Shown here piece after piece: positions 37,452 to 44,931 of a DNA stretch of 64,000 nt (position 1 is the stretch's first letter; every line of letters starts with the position of its first letter). The notes under the pieces are model-generated. The model had not been told where the DNA came from, made no database searches, and worked only from the letters and a program-made list of their open reading frames with translations. The translations under genes were made by a program, and so were the position numbers. Source of the stretch: Actinoallomurus sp963799975 (GTDB taxonomy: Bacteria; Actinomycetota; Actinomycetes; Streptosporangiales; Streptosporangiaceae); assembly GCA_963799975.1 (NCBI GenBank), contig CAWCZF010000004.1, positions 1 to 64,000 of the forward strand, in the 5' to 3' direction.

Positions 37452-38471
37452 TCAGAGTTCGGGGACGACGGCCTCGACCTCGCGCAACGTCAGCTCGGTG
37501 TCGGCGAGCAGCGCGTCGTGCCGGCGTCGCAGTCGCGCGGCGGACACGTCGCCCTTGCGGGTCAGCGCGGCGACGATCCGCAGCGCGGTCCAGTGGTGTG
37601 CGACGCGTTCGACGGAGCGGCCCACCTCCGCCAGCCGGGGCAGGCCGGTGGCACGGCCGGTCTCGGCCAGCCAGTCGGCGTGCAGCGCGGTGCCGGCGAG
37701 CGCCGCGCCGGCCACCACGAAGAGCTCGTCGGCGATCTCGTCGCCGCGGCTCAGCCGGGTCTCCATCCCGCGCAGGAAACTCTCCAGCCCGGCCAGTCCT
37801 TCGTGATCGTTCTCGTCGTCGGGTGCGGCGAAGCCGGCCAGGTTCCGGCAGAGGTAGGCGGCGATCGCGGGCCGGTCGGCGGTACGCAGGCGTGCGTGGT
37901 TCACCGAGATCTCCAGCCAGCGGTGCGCGATGGCGCTGTCGGCGAAGAACATGTCCCGGTCGTGGTGTGCCTCGTTGCCCGAGTCGCGTGCGGCGGTGAG
38001 CACTGCGAGCGGCAGTTCGCCGTCGAACCGCGGCGGGACCGTGTCCATCACCCGTACGGTCTCGCTCTCGTCGTCGAAGCCGTAGACGATGATCAGGTGG
38101 TTGGCGTGCACGTCCTGGTGCGCGGGGCGGAACGGGAGCCAGAAGTTGTCCACGCCGACCGCGACCGGGATGCCCGCGGCCACCCGCTCGCGTACTTCGG
38201 ACCAGCCCTGGCCGGCGTCGGCGGGCAGATGCCAGCGCGAGGAGACCGGATGGTACGGCGCGAGGGCGGCCAGCAGGCTCGTGCCCGGACGGCAGGGAAA
38301 GTAGTACTCCTCCTGCCGGAAGTCACCGGGCGGGTAGTAGAAGCCCCAGTGTGCGCCGAGCGCCTCCAGCGCGGGCACGTCCTGGTGGTCCAGCAGCGTC
38401 GCGGCGCACGCGTGCAGGCAGCCGGCGAGGTCGTGCCGCCACGGCTTGAGTCCGTTGATCACGGTCTTCAC
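37452..38471 (-). CDS. BtrH-like acyltransferase (BtrH N-terminal domain protein)
   Basis: 339 residues. The N-terminal 150 residues fit the BtrH papain-like domain: a nucleophile in HDLAGCLHACAATLLDH (Cys18), the FYYPPG and YYFPCRPGTSLLAAL segments, and the His/Asp part HANHLIIVYGFDDESETVRV. The remainder is helical, as in the C-terminal domain often found with BtrH. BtrH in butirosin synthesis moves an acyl group from a carrier protein to an amine. Here it could form the amide that the degenerate NRPS condensation domain cannot. The start overlaps the stop of the preceding gene by four bases, so the two proteins are made together. Substrate is unknown. Confidence 0.75.
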   Translation of the reverse strand: MKTVINGLKPWRHDLAGCLHACAATLLDHQDVPALEALGAHWGFYYPPGDFRQEEYYFPCRPGTSLLAALAPYHPVSSRWHLPADAGQGWSEVRERVAAGIPVAVGVDNFWLPFRPAHQDVHANHLIIVYGFDDESETVRVMDTVPPRFDGELPLAVLTAARDSGNEAHHDRDMFFADSAIAHRWLEISVNHARLRTADRPAIAAYLCRNLAGFAAPDDENDHEGLAGLESFLRGMETRLSRGDEIADELFVVAGAALAGTALHADWLAETGRATGLPRLAEVGRSVERVAHHWTALRIVAALTRKGDVSAARLRRRHDALLADTELTLREVEAVVPEL

Positions 38472-39061
38472 GCGGCGGCCGCCTCTCCGCCGGTCAGCGT
38501 GAGTGCGAAGATGTGGATGGCCGGGTTGTCGGGCAGCCGGATCGCCGCGAGCGGTTGTTCACGTGGCACCGGCACGCGTTCGCGCCAGATCGCCGGGCCC
38601 ATCGGGGCCTGGACGTGGCGGGGGTAGTGCAGGCTGACGCAGCACAGCGTCTCCCGTTCGCCGAACCGGCCCGGCGTCTCGGGCCAGAAGTCGGAGACGC
38701 GCAGCCATTCGGGGTCGATGGCGCCGTCCGCGTAGTGCAGCAGGACGCTGTCCTCGGTACGCCGCTCGGCGGCGGCGATCAGGTAGAGCCAGTCGTACCG
38801 CTGGGGCGGCACCTCGATGAGCTGCCCGGCGCAGCGCAGGTTGTCGCCGCCGGGGCCGCGGCAGGGAAAGCGGAACGGGAGACCGCCGACGTCGATCACC
38901 GGGCCCTGCGGCAGTTCTTCGGCCGGGAACGTGTTGCTCCAGATGTTGAAGCCACCGCCGGACAGGTCGTCGCGACGTGTGATGCCGGTGTTGTCGAAAT
39001 AGGCGGTCAGATCGACCTCGATGCCCGGGGGCATGACCGACTGGTCGGGCGTCAAGATCAT
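38468..39061 (-). CDS. Uncharacterised beta-sandwich-like protein coupled to the BtrH homologue
   Basis: 197 residues, not assigned to a named family. It reads VDLTAYFDNTGITRRDD, then GGGFNIWSNTFPAEELP, IDVGGLPFRFP, and YDWLYLIAAAERRTEDSVLL. This resembles the sugar-binding sandwich modules attached to some glycoside hydrolases (G-F-x-x-x-x-x-x-x-F-P-A-E-x-L-P, then V-x-F-x-F-P, then L-Y-L-L-x-A-A). No signal peptide or catalytic motif is seen. GGAGGT lies only one base before ATG 39,061, so a TTG at 39,055 with normal spacing may be the real start. Coupling with the BtrH-like gene suggests a joint role, perhaps as a structural or substrate-binding partner. Confidence 0.55.
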   Translation of the reverse strand: MILTPDQSVMPPGIEVDLTAYFDNTGITRRDDLSGGGFNIWSNTFPAEELPQGPVIDVGGLPFRFPCRGPGGDNLRCAGQLIEVPPQRYDWLYLIAAAERRTEDSVLLHYADGAIDPEWLRVSDFWPETPGRFGERETLCCVSLHYPRHVQAPMGPAIWRERVPVPREQPLAAIRLPDNPAIHIFALTLTGGEAAAA

Positions 39062-39149
39062 CACCTCCGATCGTTGGTGCGGCCACACGGCCGACGGGAG
39101 TCACCGGCGGGCGGGGCGCCGGCCGGTATGGATCGCGCGGTCACCGACA

Positions 39150-40139
39150 TCACGGCCTGCGGGCGGGCAGCGCGGCCTCGTGGCCGGGTGGCAGGCGCCA
39201 GAACGCGAGCAGCCCGGGATGGAGCACTCGCGGGGTCAGGTGGGTACGGACGGAGAGCCGGTCGGCCGCGACGCGGCGGATGTCGGCGTCGCCGTCGCCG
39301 AGGCCGGCCAGCAGCCGCCGCAGATGCGGGACGTCCAGGGCCGGCAGGTCGATCCCGGCCAGCCGGCGGTCCGCCAGGCCGCCGGAAGCGAGCAGGTCTG
39401 CGGCCTTGTGCACCGCTCCGAGGACGCCGCTCCCAGCACGGTCGATGATCGCCAGCCAGAGCGCGTCGTCGGCGGTGAACCAGCAGGTCACCGGCCCGGA
39501 CGGCGGCGGCATCGCGGCCCAGGGGAAATCCTGGGGCCGTACGGGCGCGGCCGGGTCGCGCTGCATCGTGACCTCGGTGAGGTCCTTGTCGGGGCTGGGC
39601 CAGTGGTCGATGACCTCGTAGCCGAGCCGGGCGTAGAAGGAGGGCAGGCAGCGCTCGACGACGGCGTTCAGCCAGACGCGCGGCGTGCCCGCGCGTACGG
39701 CGGCGCTCTCCACCTCGCGCAGGATCCGCCGGGCGACGCCACGCCGTTTGCTGGAGGGGACGGTCGCGACCCGGCTCACCTCCCACCCGCCCGTACCGTG
39801 GTCCTTCACCCGTACCACTCCGGCCGGGGTGTCGTCCGGTTCGAGCGCGAGCCAGGCCGTGGCGCCGTCACGCAGGTCCGCCGCGACCTCCTCGGTACGC
39901 GCGCGTGCGCCGTCCGGGACGGGCAGCCCGGGGACGGGGTCGGAGCCGTCGTACGCGCGGCGGGTGGCGGTGGCGATCGGCTCCGCCCAGCGGCGGATCG
40001 TCGCGTCGTCGGCCGGCAGCCGCCGTACGGTCAGCCCGCCGGCCTCGTCCCCTCGGGTCGGCTCGTCCCGTTCCACTCGCATGGCCACCTCGCTCCAATC
40101 GGCACGTCCGGCACGCTCAACCGCCGCGGCGTCCGTCAT
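39150..40139 (-). CDS. GNAT-family N-acetyltransferase with extra C-terminal domain
   Basis: 329 residues. The acetyl-CoA site is in the first 200 residues: VSRVATVPSSKRRGVARRIL (the V/I-x-P-x-x-R-x-x-G-x-G/A loop), then VWLNAVVERCLPSFYARLGY. The C-terminal 130 residues (from DFPWAAMPPPSGPVTCWF) are not recognised and read like a second, HEAT-like or degenerate domain. The ATG at 40,139 overlaps the stop of the M20 gene by four bases. GNATs in antibiotic clusters often acetylate an amine for self-protection or as a temporary cap; pairing with a hydrolase supports a mask/unmask model, which is inference. Confidence 0.7.
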   Translation of the reverse strand: MTDAAAVERAGRADWSEVAMRVERDEPTRGDEAGGLTVRRLPADDATIRRWAEPIATATRRAYDGSDPVPGLPVPDGARARTEEVAADLRDGATAWLALEPDDTPAGVVRVKDHGTGGWEVSRVATVPSSKRRGVARRILREVESAAVRAGTPRVWLNAVVERCLPSFYARLGYEVIDHWPSPDKDLTEVTMQRDPAAPVRPQDFPWAAMPPPSGPVTCWFTADDALWLAIIDRAGSGVLGAVHKAADLLASGGLADRRLAGIDLPALDVPHLRRLLAGLGDGDADIRRVAADRLSVRTHLTPRVLHPGLLAFWRLPPGHEAALPARRP

Positions 40140-41494
40140 CGGTAGCGGCGCAGCAGGTCGGTGAAGCAGTCGGCGCCGAACCGGATGGCCTCGACGGGAA
40201 CGCGCTCGTCCGGGCGATGCAGCAGGCTGCGGTATCCGGACGCGGGTGGCAGCAGCATCGGCAGCCAGCCGTACGCGGCGATCCCGAGCTGGGGGAACAG
40301 CCGGGCGTCGGTGGAGGCCGTGGTCATCATCGGCACGGGGATCCCGTCCGGATCGGCGTTTCGCAGCACCGCGACGAGCTGGTCGTAGAAGGGCCCGAAC
40401 TCCGGGTCCGGCATGGCCTCGCCCTCGACCAGCACCTCCGCCTCGAGCTCGGTGCCGACCAGCTCCGACAGAGCCGCCACCAGGTCGGCCGCGCCGAACC
40501 CGCCGGGCAGCACGCGGCCGTCGAGTTCCACCGTGATCTCCTCCGGCAGGACGTTGGTCGCCATCCCGCCGTGGATCACGGTCGCGTTCACGGAGTGCCG
40601 GAGGATCGACCGCAGGTATTGGGCGTCCGCGGGCGACAGCCGGCCCAGTGCCTCCTCGTCGGCCGGGTCGGCGCGCAGCCGCTCCAGGGCTTCGGCCAGC
40701 GGGCCGGTGAGCGCCGCGGCCAGCTCGGCCAACATCCGGTCGGCCGCCGGTACGACCTGGGGGGGCAGGCCGCCGGGCTCGATCGCGCGCAGCAGCCGGG
40801 TCAGCTTCCTGATGGCGCTGTCGGGGCCGGCCACCCGCGAGGCGTGGCCGCCCGGGCCGCGCAGCGTGACCCGCAGCCAGCAGGCGCGCTTCTCGGCCAC
40901 GACGACCGGGTGCAGCCGTACCTTGCGGTCGAGTTCGAGGTCGGCGCCGCCGTCCTCGCCGACCGCGTAGCGGATCCCGTCGAAGAGCTCGGGTTGCTCG
41001 CGGACCAGCCGGCCGGCGCCGGCCGCGCTGCCGGCCTCCTCGTCGGGGACGACGGCGAGTATGACGTCGCCGGCGGGCTCGACTCCCTGGGCATGCAGCC
41101 GCAGCATGGCGGTGAGCATCATCGCCATGCCGCCCTTCATGTCGACGGACCCGCGTCCCCACACGTGGCCGTCGCGCAGCTCGCCGTCGAACGGCGGGTG
41201 TGACCAGCGCTGTCCTTCCGTGGGCACGACATCGGCGTGCGCGTGCAGGAGCAGGCCGGGCGCGGCGCCGCGCCCCGGCAGCCGCGCCAGCAGGCTCGGG
41301 CGGCCGGGTTCGGCCTCGATCAGCTTGGTGTCGAGGCCGCCGTCGGCCGCCAGGCCCGCGACGAACCCCACGCAGTCCGCCTCGTCGCCCGGTGGGTTCG
41401 TGGTGTCGAAGCGGATGAGCCGCTGCGTCAGCGCCACCGGATCGTCGTGTAGTCCACCGAGCATTCCCTGGCCCTTCGGTCGCCCGAAACCCAT
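40136..41494 (-). CDS. M20-family metallohydrolase (ArgE/DapE/CPG2 type)
   Basis: 452 residues. Metal motifs: LLHAHADVVPTEGQRWSHPP (His and Asp), HVWGRGSVDMKGGMAMML (bridging Asp), VVPDEEAGSAAGAGRLV (catalytic Glu-Glu), and a C-terminal SLLHRPDERVPVEA His. The dimerisation insert (LRVTLRGPGGHAS) is present. Enzymes of this group remove N-acyl groups or split dipeptides using two zinc ions. It is distinct from the LysK half of the fusion gene, so it may deacylate a late intermediate, for example one capped by the coupled GNAT. It is the first gene of a minus-strand unit and diverges from cysD. Confidence 0.82.
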   Translation of the reverse strand: MGFGRPKGQGMLGGLHDDPVALTQRLIRFDTTNPPGDEADCVGFVAGLAADGGLDTKLIEAEPGRPSLLARLPGRGAAPGLLLHAHADVVPTEGQRWSHPPFDGELRDGHVWGRGSVDMKGGMAMMLTAMLRLHAQGVEPAGDVILAVVPDEEAGSAAGAGRLVREQPELFDGIRYAVGEDGGADLELDRKVRLHPVVVAEKRACWLRVTLRGPGGHASRVAGPDSAIRKLTRLLRAIEPGGLPPQVVPAADRMLAELAAALTGPLAEALERLRADPADEEALGRLSPADAQYLRSILRHSVNATVIHGGMATNVLPEEITVELDGRVLPGGFGAADLVAALSELVGTELEAEVLVEGEAMPDPEFGPFYDQLVAVLRNADPDGIPVPMMTTASTDARLFPQLGIAAYGWLPMLLPPASGYRSLLHRPDERVPVEAIRFGADCFTDLLRRYR

Positions 41495-41845
41495 CTATTA
41501 ATGCCGCGACCAAACGGGGGGACACCGCCGTTATCTGCGACATCGCATTGCGATCTCAAGGCCACGATATCCGCGCCCATCTCTGCACGCGATCAGCGAT
41601 ACCCGCACCTTCAAAAAGCCCAATGTAATCATGATGATGACGACGTTACGGCACCGTCGTTATATGCTACCCTGTCAGTTTGATATGGGTGTTATACAGC
41701 CCACATAACTTGTAGTTAAGTTTTTTGAAATACGCATAACCGCAGGTCAGCGCAGCCATAGATTGGGCAGATGAGAATTTAGGATCGGTGGATTATATGT
41801 CCAACCTCCGGGTAGTCAGATGAATCATCCGTCTCGGAGGCTGCA
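41495..41845. promoter_or_regulatory. AT-rich divergent regulatory region M20 / cysD
   Basis: About 350 bases without a gene, clearly richer in A+T than the rest of the actinobacterial part, notably 41,640-41,760 (ttatacagcccacataac, gttaagttttttgaaatacg). It carries the imperfect operator-like inverted repeat ACGACG-9 bases-CGTCGT at 41,640-41,660. A good ribosome site (CGGAGG) lies five bases before cysD. It must drive both units. No riboswitch structure is evident. Confidence 0.5.
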
Positions 41846-42760
41846 ATGGGCGACCAAGATCCACCGACCCCGTCACATCTGAAAACACTGGAAGCCACGT
41901 CGATCTATGTGATTCGTGAGGTCGCGGCCGAACTCGAACACCCGGCCTTGCTCTTCTCGGGTGGCAAGGACTCGGCGGTCATGGCACACCTGGCGCGGCG
42001 GGCCTTCTATCCGGCCGCCGTTCCGTTTCCCGCGTTACACGTCGACACCGGCCACAACTTTCCCGAGGTGATCGAGTTCCGGGACAAGTTCCTCGCGGAG
42101 CTCGGGATGCGGCTGGTCGTCGTCTCGATGCCCGAGTTGATCGAGGCGGGCACGCTGGTCGAGCCGCCGGGCGCCACGACTCGCAACCGGCTCCAGGGAG
42201 AGGCGTTGGTCGACGCGGTCGTCGAGCACGGCTTCGACGCGCTCCTGGGCGGCGGCCGCCGTGACGAGGAGAAGGCACGCGCCAAGGAACGCGTGTTCTC
42301 GCTGCGCGACGAGTTCGGCCAGTGGGATCCGCGCGACCAGCGGCCCGAGTTGTGGTCGCTGCACAACGCCACCATCTCGAACGGCCAGAACCTGAGGGTC
42401 TTCCCCCTGTCGGACTGGACCGAGGCCGACGTCTGGCAGTACATCGAGCAGTACGAGGTCGAGCTGCCCGCCCTCTACTACGCACATGAGCGCGAGGTGC
42501 TCAAGCGCGACGGCATGTACTTCGCGGACGGCCCCTTCCTGACCCGTGCGGACGACGAGGAGGTCGTGCGGCTCCAGGTCCGGTTCCGCACCGTGGGCGA
42601 CATGACGTGCACCGGCGCCGTCGAGTCCGCCGCCGGGTCGCCGGCCGAGGTGCTCGCCGAGCTCGCGACCGCACGCGTCAGCGAGCGCGGCGCGACACGG
42701 GCCGACGACAAGTTCGCCGAGTCCGCGATGGAGGACCGCAAGCGGGAGGGGTACTTCTGA
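41846..42760 (+). CDS. cysD: Sulfate adenylyltransferase small subunit
   Basis: 304 residues. ALLFSGGKDSAVMAHLARRA is the PP-loop that binds ATP; ALHVDTGHNFPEVIEFRDKF and LLGGGRRDEEKARAKERVFS are CysD signatures; the C-terminus DDKFAESAMEDRKREGYF is typical. CysD with the CysN GTPase makes adenosine 5'-phosphosulfate from ATP and sulfate. The stop TGA shares a base with the cysN ATG. No cysH, cysC, cysI or transport genes surround it, so this copy looks dedicated to supplying activated sulfate to the cluster's sulfotransferase rather than to assimilation. Start chosen at ATG 41,846 after CGGAGG. Confidence 0.92.
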   Translation: MGDQDPPTPSHLKTLEATSIYVIREVAAELEHPALLFSGGKDSAVMAHLARRAFYPAAVPFPALHVDTGHNFPEVIEFRDKFLAELGMRLVVVSMPELIEAGTLVEPPGATTRNRLQGEALVDAVVEHGFDALLGGGRRDEEKARAKERVFSLRDEFGQWDPRDQRPELWSLHNATISNGQNLRVFPLSDWTEADVWQYIEQYEVELPALYYAHEREVLKRDGMYFADGPFLTRADDEEVVRLQVRFRTVGDMTCTGAVESAAGSPAEVLAELATARVSERGATRADDKFAESAMEDRKREGYF

Positions 42761-44010
42761 TGGAGCTGCTCACCTTCGTCACGGCCGGATCGGTGGATGA
42801 CGGCAAGAGCACGCTGATCGGCCGGCTGCTGTACGAGACGGAGTCGATCACCGAGGACCAGATCGAGGCGGTCGCCGAGTCGAGCAGCCGGATGGGTCTG
42901 GAGGAGACCAACCTTGCCCTGCTCACCGACGGCCTGCGGGCCGAGCGCGAACAGGGCATCACCATCGACGTCGCCTACCGGTACTTCGCCACCGAACGCC
43001 GGAAGTTCATCATCGCCGACGCGCCCGGCCACGTTCAGTACACCCGCAACATGGTGTGCGGCGCCTCCGTCGCCGACCTGGCGCTGCTGCTGGTGGACGC
43101 ACGCTCCGGGCTGACCGAGCAGACCCGGCGGCACGCGTTCCTCCTCTCCCTGCTCGGCGTCCCGCACTGGGTGCTCGCGGTGAACAAGATGGACCTCGTC
43201 GACTACGCGCAGGACGCGTTCGAGCGCGTACGGGACGAGTGCCGGGAGTTCGTCTCGCGGATGCGCGTGCCGGACCTGACATTCATCCCGATCTCGGCGC
43301 TGACCGGCGACAACGTGGTCACCCCGAGCGAGCGGATGAGCTGGCACGGCTCCGGCTCGGTGCTCGACCACCTGGAGACCGTGCACATCGGCTCCGACCG
43401 CAACCTCATCGACGCCCGGTTCCCGGTCCAGTACGTGCTGCGGCCGCGCTCCGATGACTTCCACGACTATCGCGGCTACGCGGGCCGGCTCGCCAGCGGC
43501 ACCCTGCGTACGGGCGACGAGGTCGTGGTGCTGCCGTCCGGCATGACCTCGCGCATCCGCTCCATCGACACCGCCGAGGGTGCGATCGAGGAGGCTTCGG
43601 CCCCGATGTCGGTGGCGCTGCGGCTCGCCGACGACATCGACGTCTCCCGCGGCGACCTGATCTGCCGGCCGGGCAACCAGCCGGCCATGACGCAGGACGT
43701 CGACGCGATGGTCTGCTGGATGGACTCCTCGCCCGTCAGTCCGGGCGCCCGCCTGACCCTCAAACACACCACGAGGAGCGTACGCACCCAACTCCGCGAG
43801 ATCGCCTACCAGGTCGACGTCAACACCCTGCACCGCGCCGACGCCGACTCGCTCGGCATCAACGACATCGCCAGAGTACGGCTGCGCACCGCGCAGCCGA
43901 TCATGTGCGACGAGTACACACGCAACCGCACCACGGGCAGCTTCATCCTGATAGATCCCGCCACCAATCGCACCGTTGCCGGGGGAATGGTCAATTCGAC
44001 CAGCAAGTGA
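42760..44010 (+). CDS. cysN: Sulfate adenylyltransferase GTPase subunit
   Basis: 416 residues with all GTPase motifs: TAGSVDDGKSTLIGRLLY (P-loop), IADAPGHVQYTRNM (DxxGH), and LAVNKMDLV (NKMD). Beta-barrel domains like EF-Tu II and III follow (SGTLRTGDEVVVLPSGMTSR). GTP hydrolysis powers APS synthesis by CysD. There is no fused CysC (APS kinase) domain, and none occurs elsewhere in the window, so PAPS formation must rely on a kinase encoded outside. The gene overlaps cysD by one base (TGATG). Confidence 0.92.
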   Translation: MELLTFVTAGSVDDGKSTLIGRLLYETESITEDQIEAVAESSSRMGLEETNLALLTDGLRAEREQGITIDVAYRYFATERRKFIIADAPGHVQYTRNMVCGASVADLALLLVDARSGLTEQTRRHAFLLSLLGVPHWVLAVNKMDLVDYAQDAFERVRDECREFVSRMRVPDLTFIPISALTGDNVVTPSERMSWHGSGSVLDHLETVHIGSDRNLIDARFPVQYVLRPRSDDFHDYRGYAGRLASGTLRTGDEVVVLPSGMTSRIRSIDTAEGAIEEASAPMSVALRLADDIDVSRGDLICRPGNQPAMTQDVDAMVCWMDSSPVSPGARLTLKHTTRSVRTQLREIAYQVDVNTLHRADADSLGINDIARVRLRTAQPIMCDEYTRNRTTGSFILIDPATNRTVAGGMVNSTSK

Positions 44011-44038
44011 TCAACCGACTAGGGAAAGACAACAGAAC

Positions 44039-44758
44039 ATGCGTGTGCTCGTCTGCGACCGACTCTTGATCGTCAGGCACGGACTGTCCTCGTTGCTCGA
44101 ACACGAGGCGGACATCGAACTCATCGAGGCCACCGGCAGCGGAATCGACGCCATGGTCCTCACTCGCCGGCACCACCCGCACGTGGTGGTGACCGGGCTG
44201 AACCTGGACGGCATTTCCGGCCTTGAGCTGATACGCCGGCTCAATGGGGAAAAGCTCGATCCCCAACCGCGGTTCGTCGTGCTGTCGATGATGGAGAACG
44301 AGGACACCATCAGCACGGTCTTGCACGCGGGCGTCAGTGGCCTCCTCGTGAAGGAGGTGACACGTGAGCAGCTCGGCTCGGCGGTGCGCGCCGCCGCCGA
44401 AGGCGAGACCACGCTCGCCCCGCAGGTCGCGACCCGGCTGGTCAACTGGTTCCGGCAGCAGGAACCGCAGGTCGAGGCGCCGCTACGTCCGGTGCTCGAC
44501 TCGCTCACCGCACGCGAACGCGAGGTGCTGACACTCTTCGCCCGCGGCCTGTCGGTCGACGAGGTCGCGGCCGAGTTGTTCATCGGCACCACGACCGTTC
44601 GCACCCACGTGTACCGGCTCCGCTGCAAACTCCGGCTGAAGGACCGTGCGCAACTCGTGTCCTTCGCATACCGGGCCGGGCTGGTGCAGAACGGCGGCCG
44701 CAGCCACCGTTCGTGCTACGGCAACGGGCAGTCCGACGGGCACCTGCCGCTGAGTTAA
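44039..44758 (+). CDS. Orphan NarL/LuxR-type response regulator with altered receiver
   Basis: 239 residues. The N-terminal receiver fold is clear (MRVLVCDRLLIVRHGLSSLL to VSGLLVKEVTREQLGSAVRA, with the conserved Lys). The phosphoacceptor position in the strand VVVTGLNLDGISGLEL is Gly53 rather than Asp, and the acidic pocket has only Asp7. The C-terminal HTH is intact (LDSLTAREREVLTLFARGLS, TTVRTHVYRLRCKLRLKDR). It is probably active without phosphorylation, as known for some antibiotic-pathway regulators that bind ligands instead. It follows cysN after 28 bases and may be co-transcribed. It is the only regulator inside the AmCP cluster, so it is the likely pathway-specific activator. No histidine kinase is nearby. 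Confidence 0.8.
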   Translation: MRVLVCDRLLIVRHGLSSLLEHEADIELIEATGSGIDAMVLTRRHHPHVVVTGLNLDGISGLELIRRLNGEKLDPQPRFVVLSMMENEDTISTVLHAGVSGLLVKEVTREQLGSAVRAAAEGETTLAPQVATRLVNWFRQQEPQVEAPLRPVLDSLTAREREVLTLFARGLSVDEVAAELFIGTTTVRTHVYRLRCKLRLKDRAQLVSFAYRAGLVQNGGRSHRSCYGNGQSDGHLPLS

Positions 44759-44931
44759 CGGACGCCGAGGAAATCGGCCATCATCACGATGACAATGCAG
44801 GTAATCAACGGAATGACGAGGTCACCCGGATAATGCAATACGTGCGGTTTGATAATTGTTCCGTCCAGAATTTATGACAGGACTCTATTAGCGAGTTAAC
44901 GTCGCATCGACGCGGATGACCGGGAGGCGGC

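Noticed and set aside
41495..41845. Riboswitch before cysD
   Set aside because: No conserved SAM or other sulfur-linked riboswitch core or strong paired architecture is visible; only an AT-rich promoter region with one dyad.
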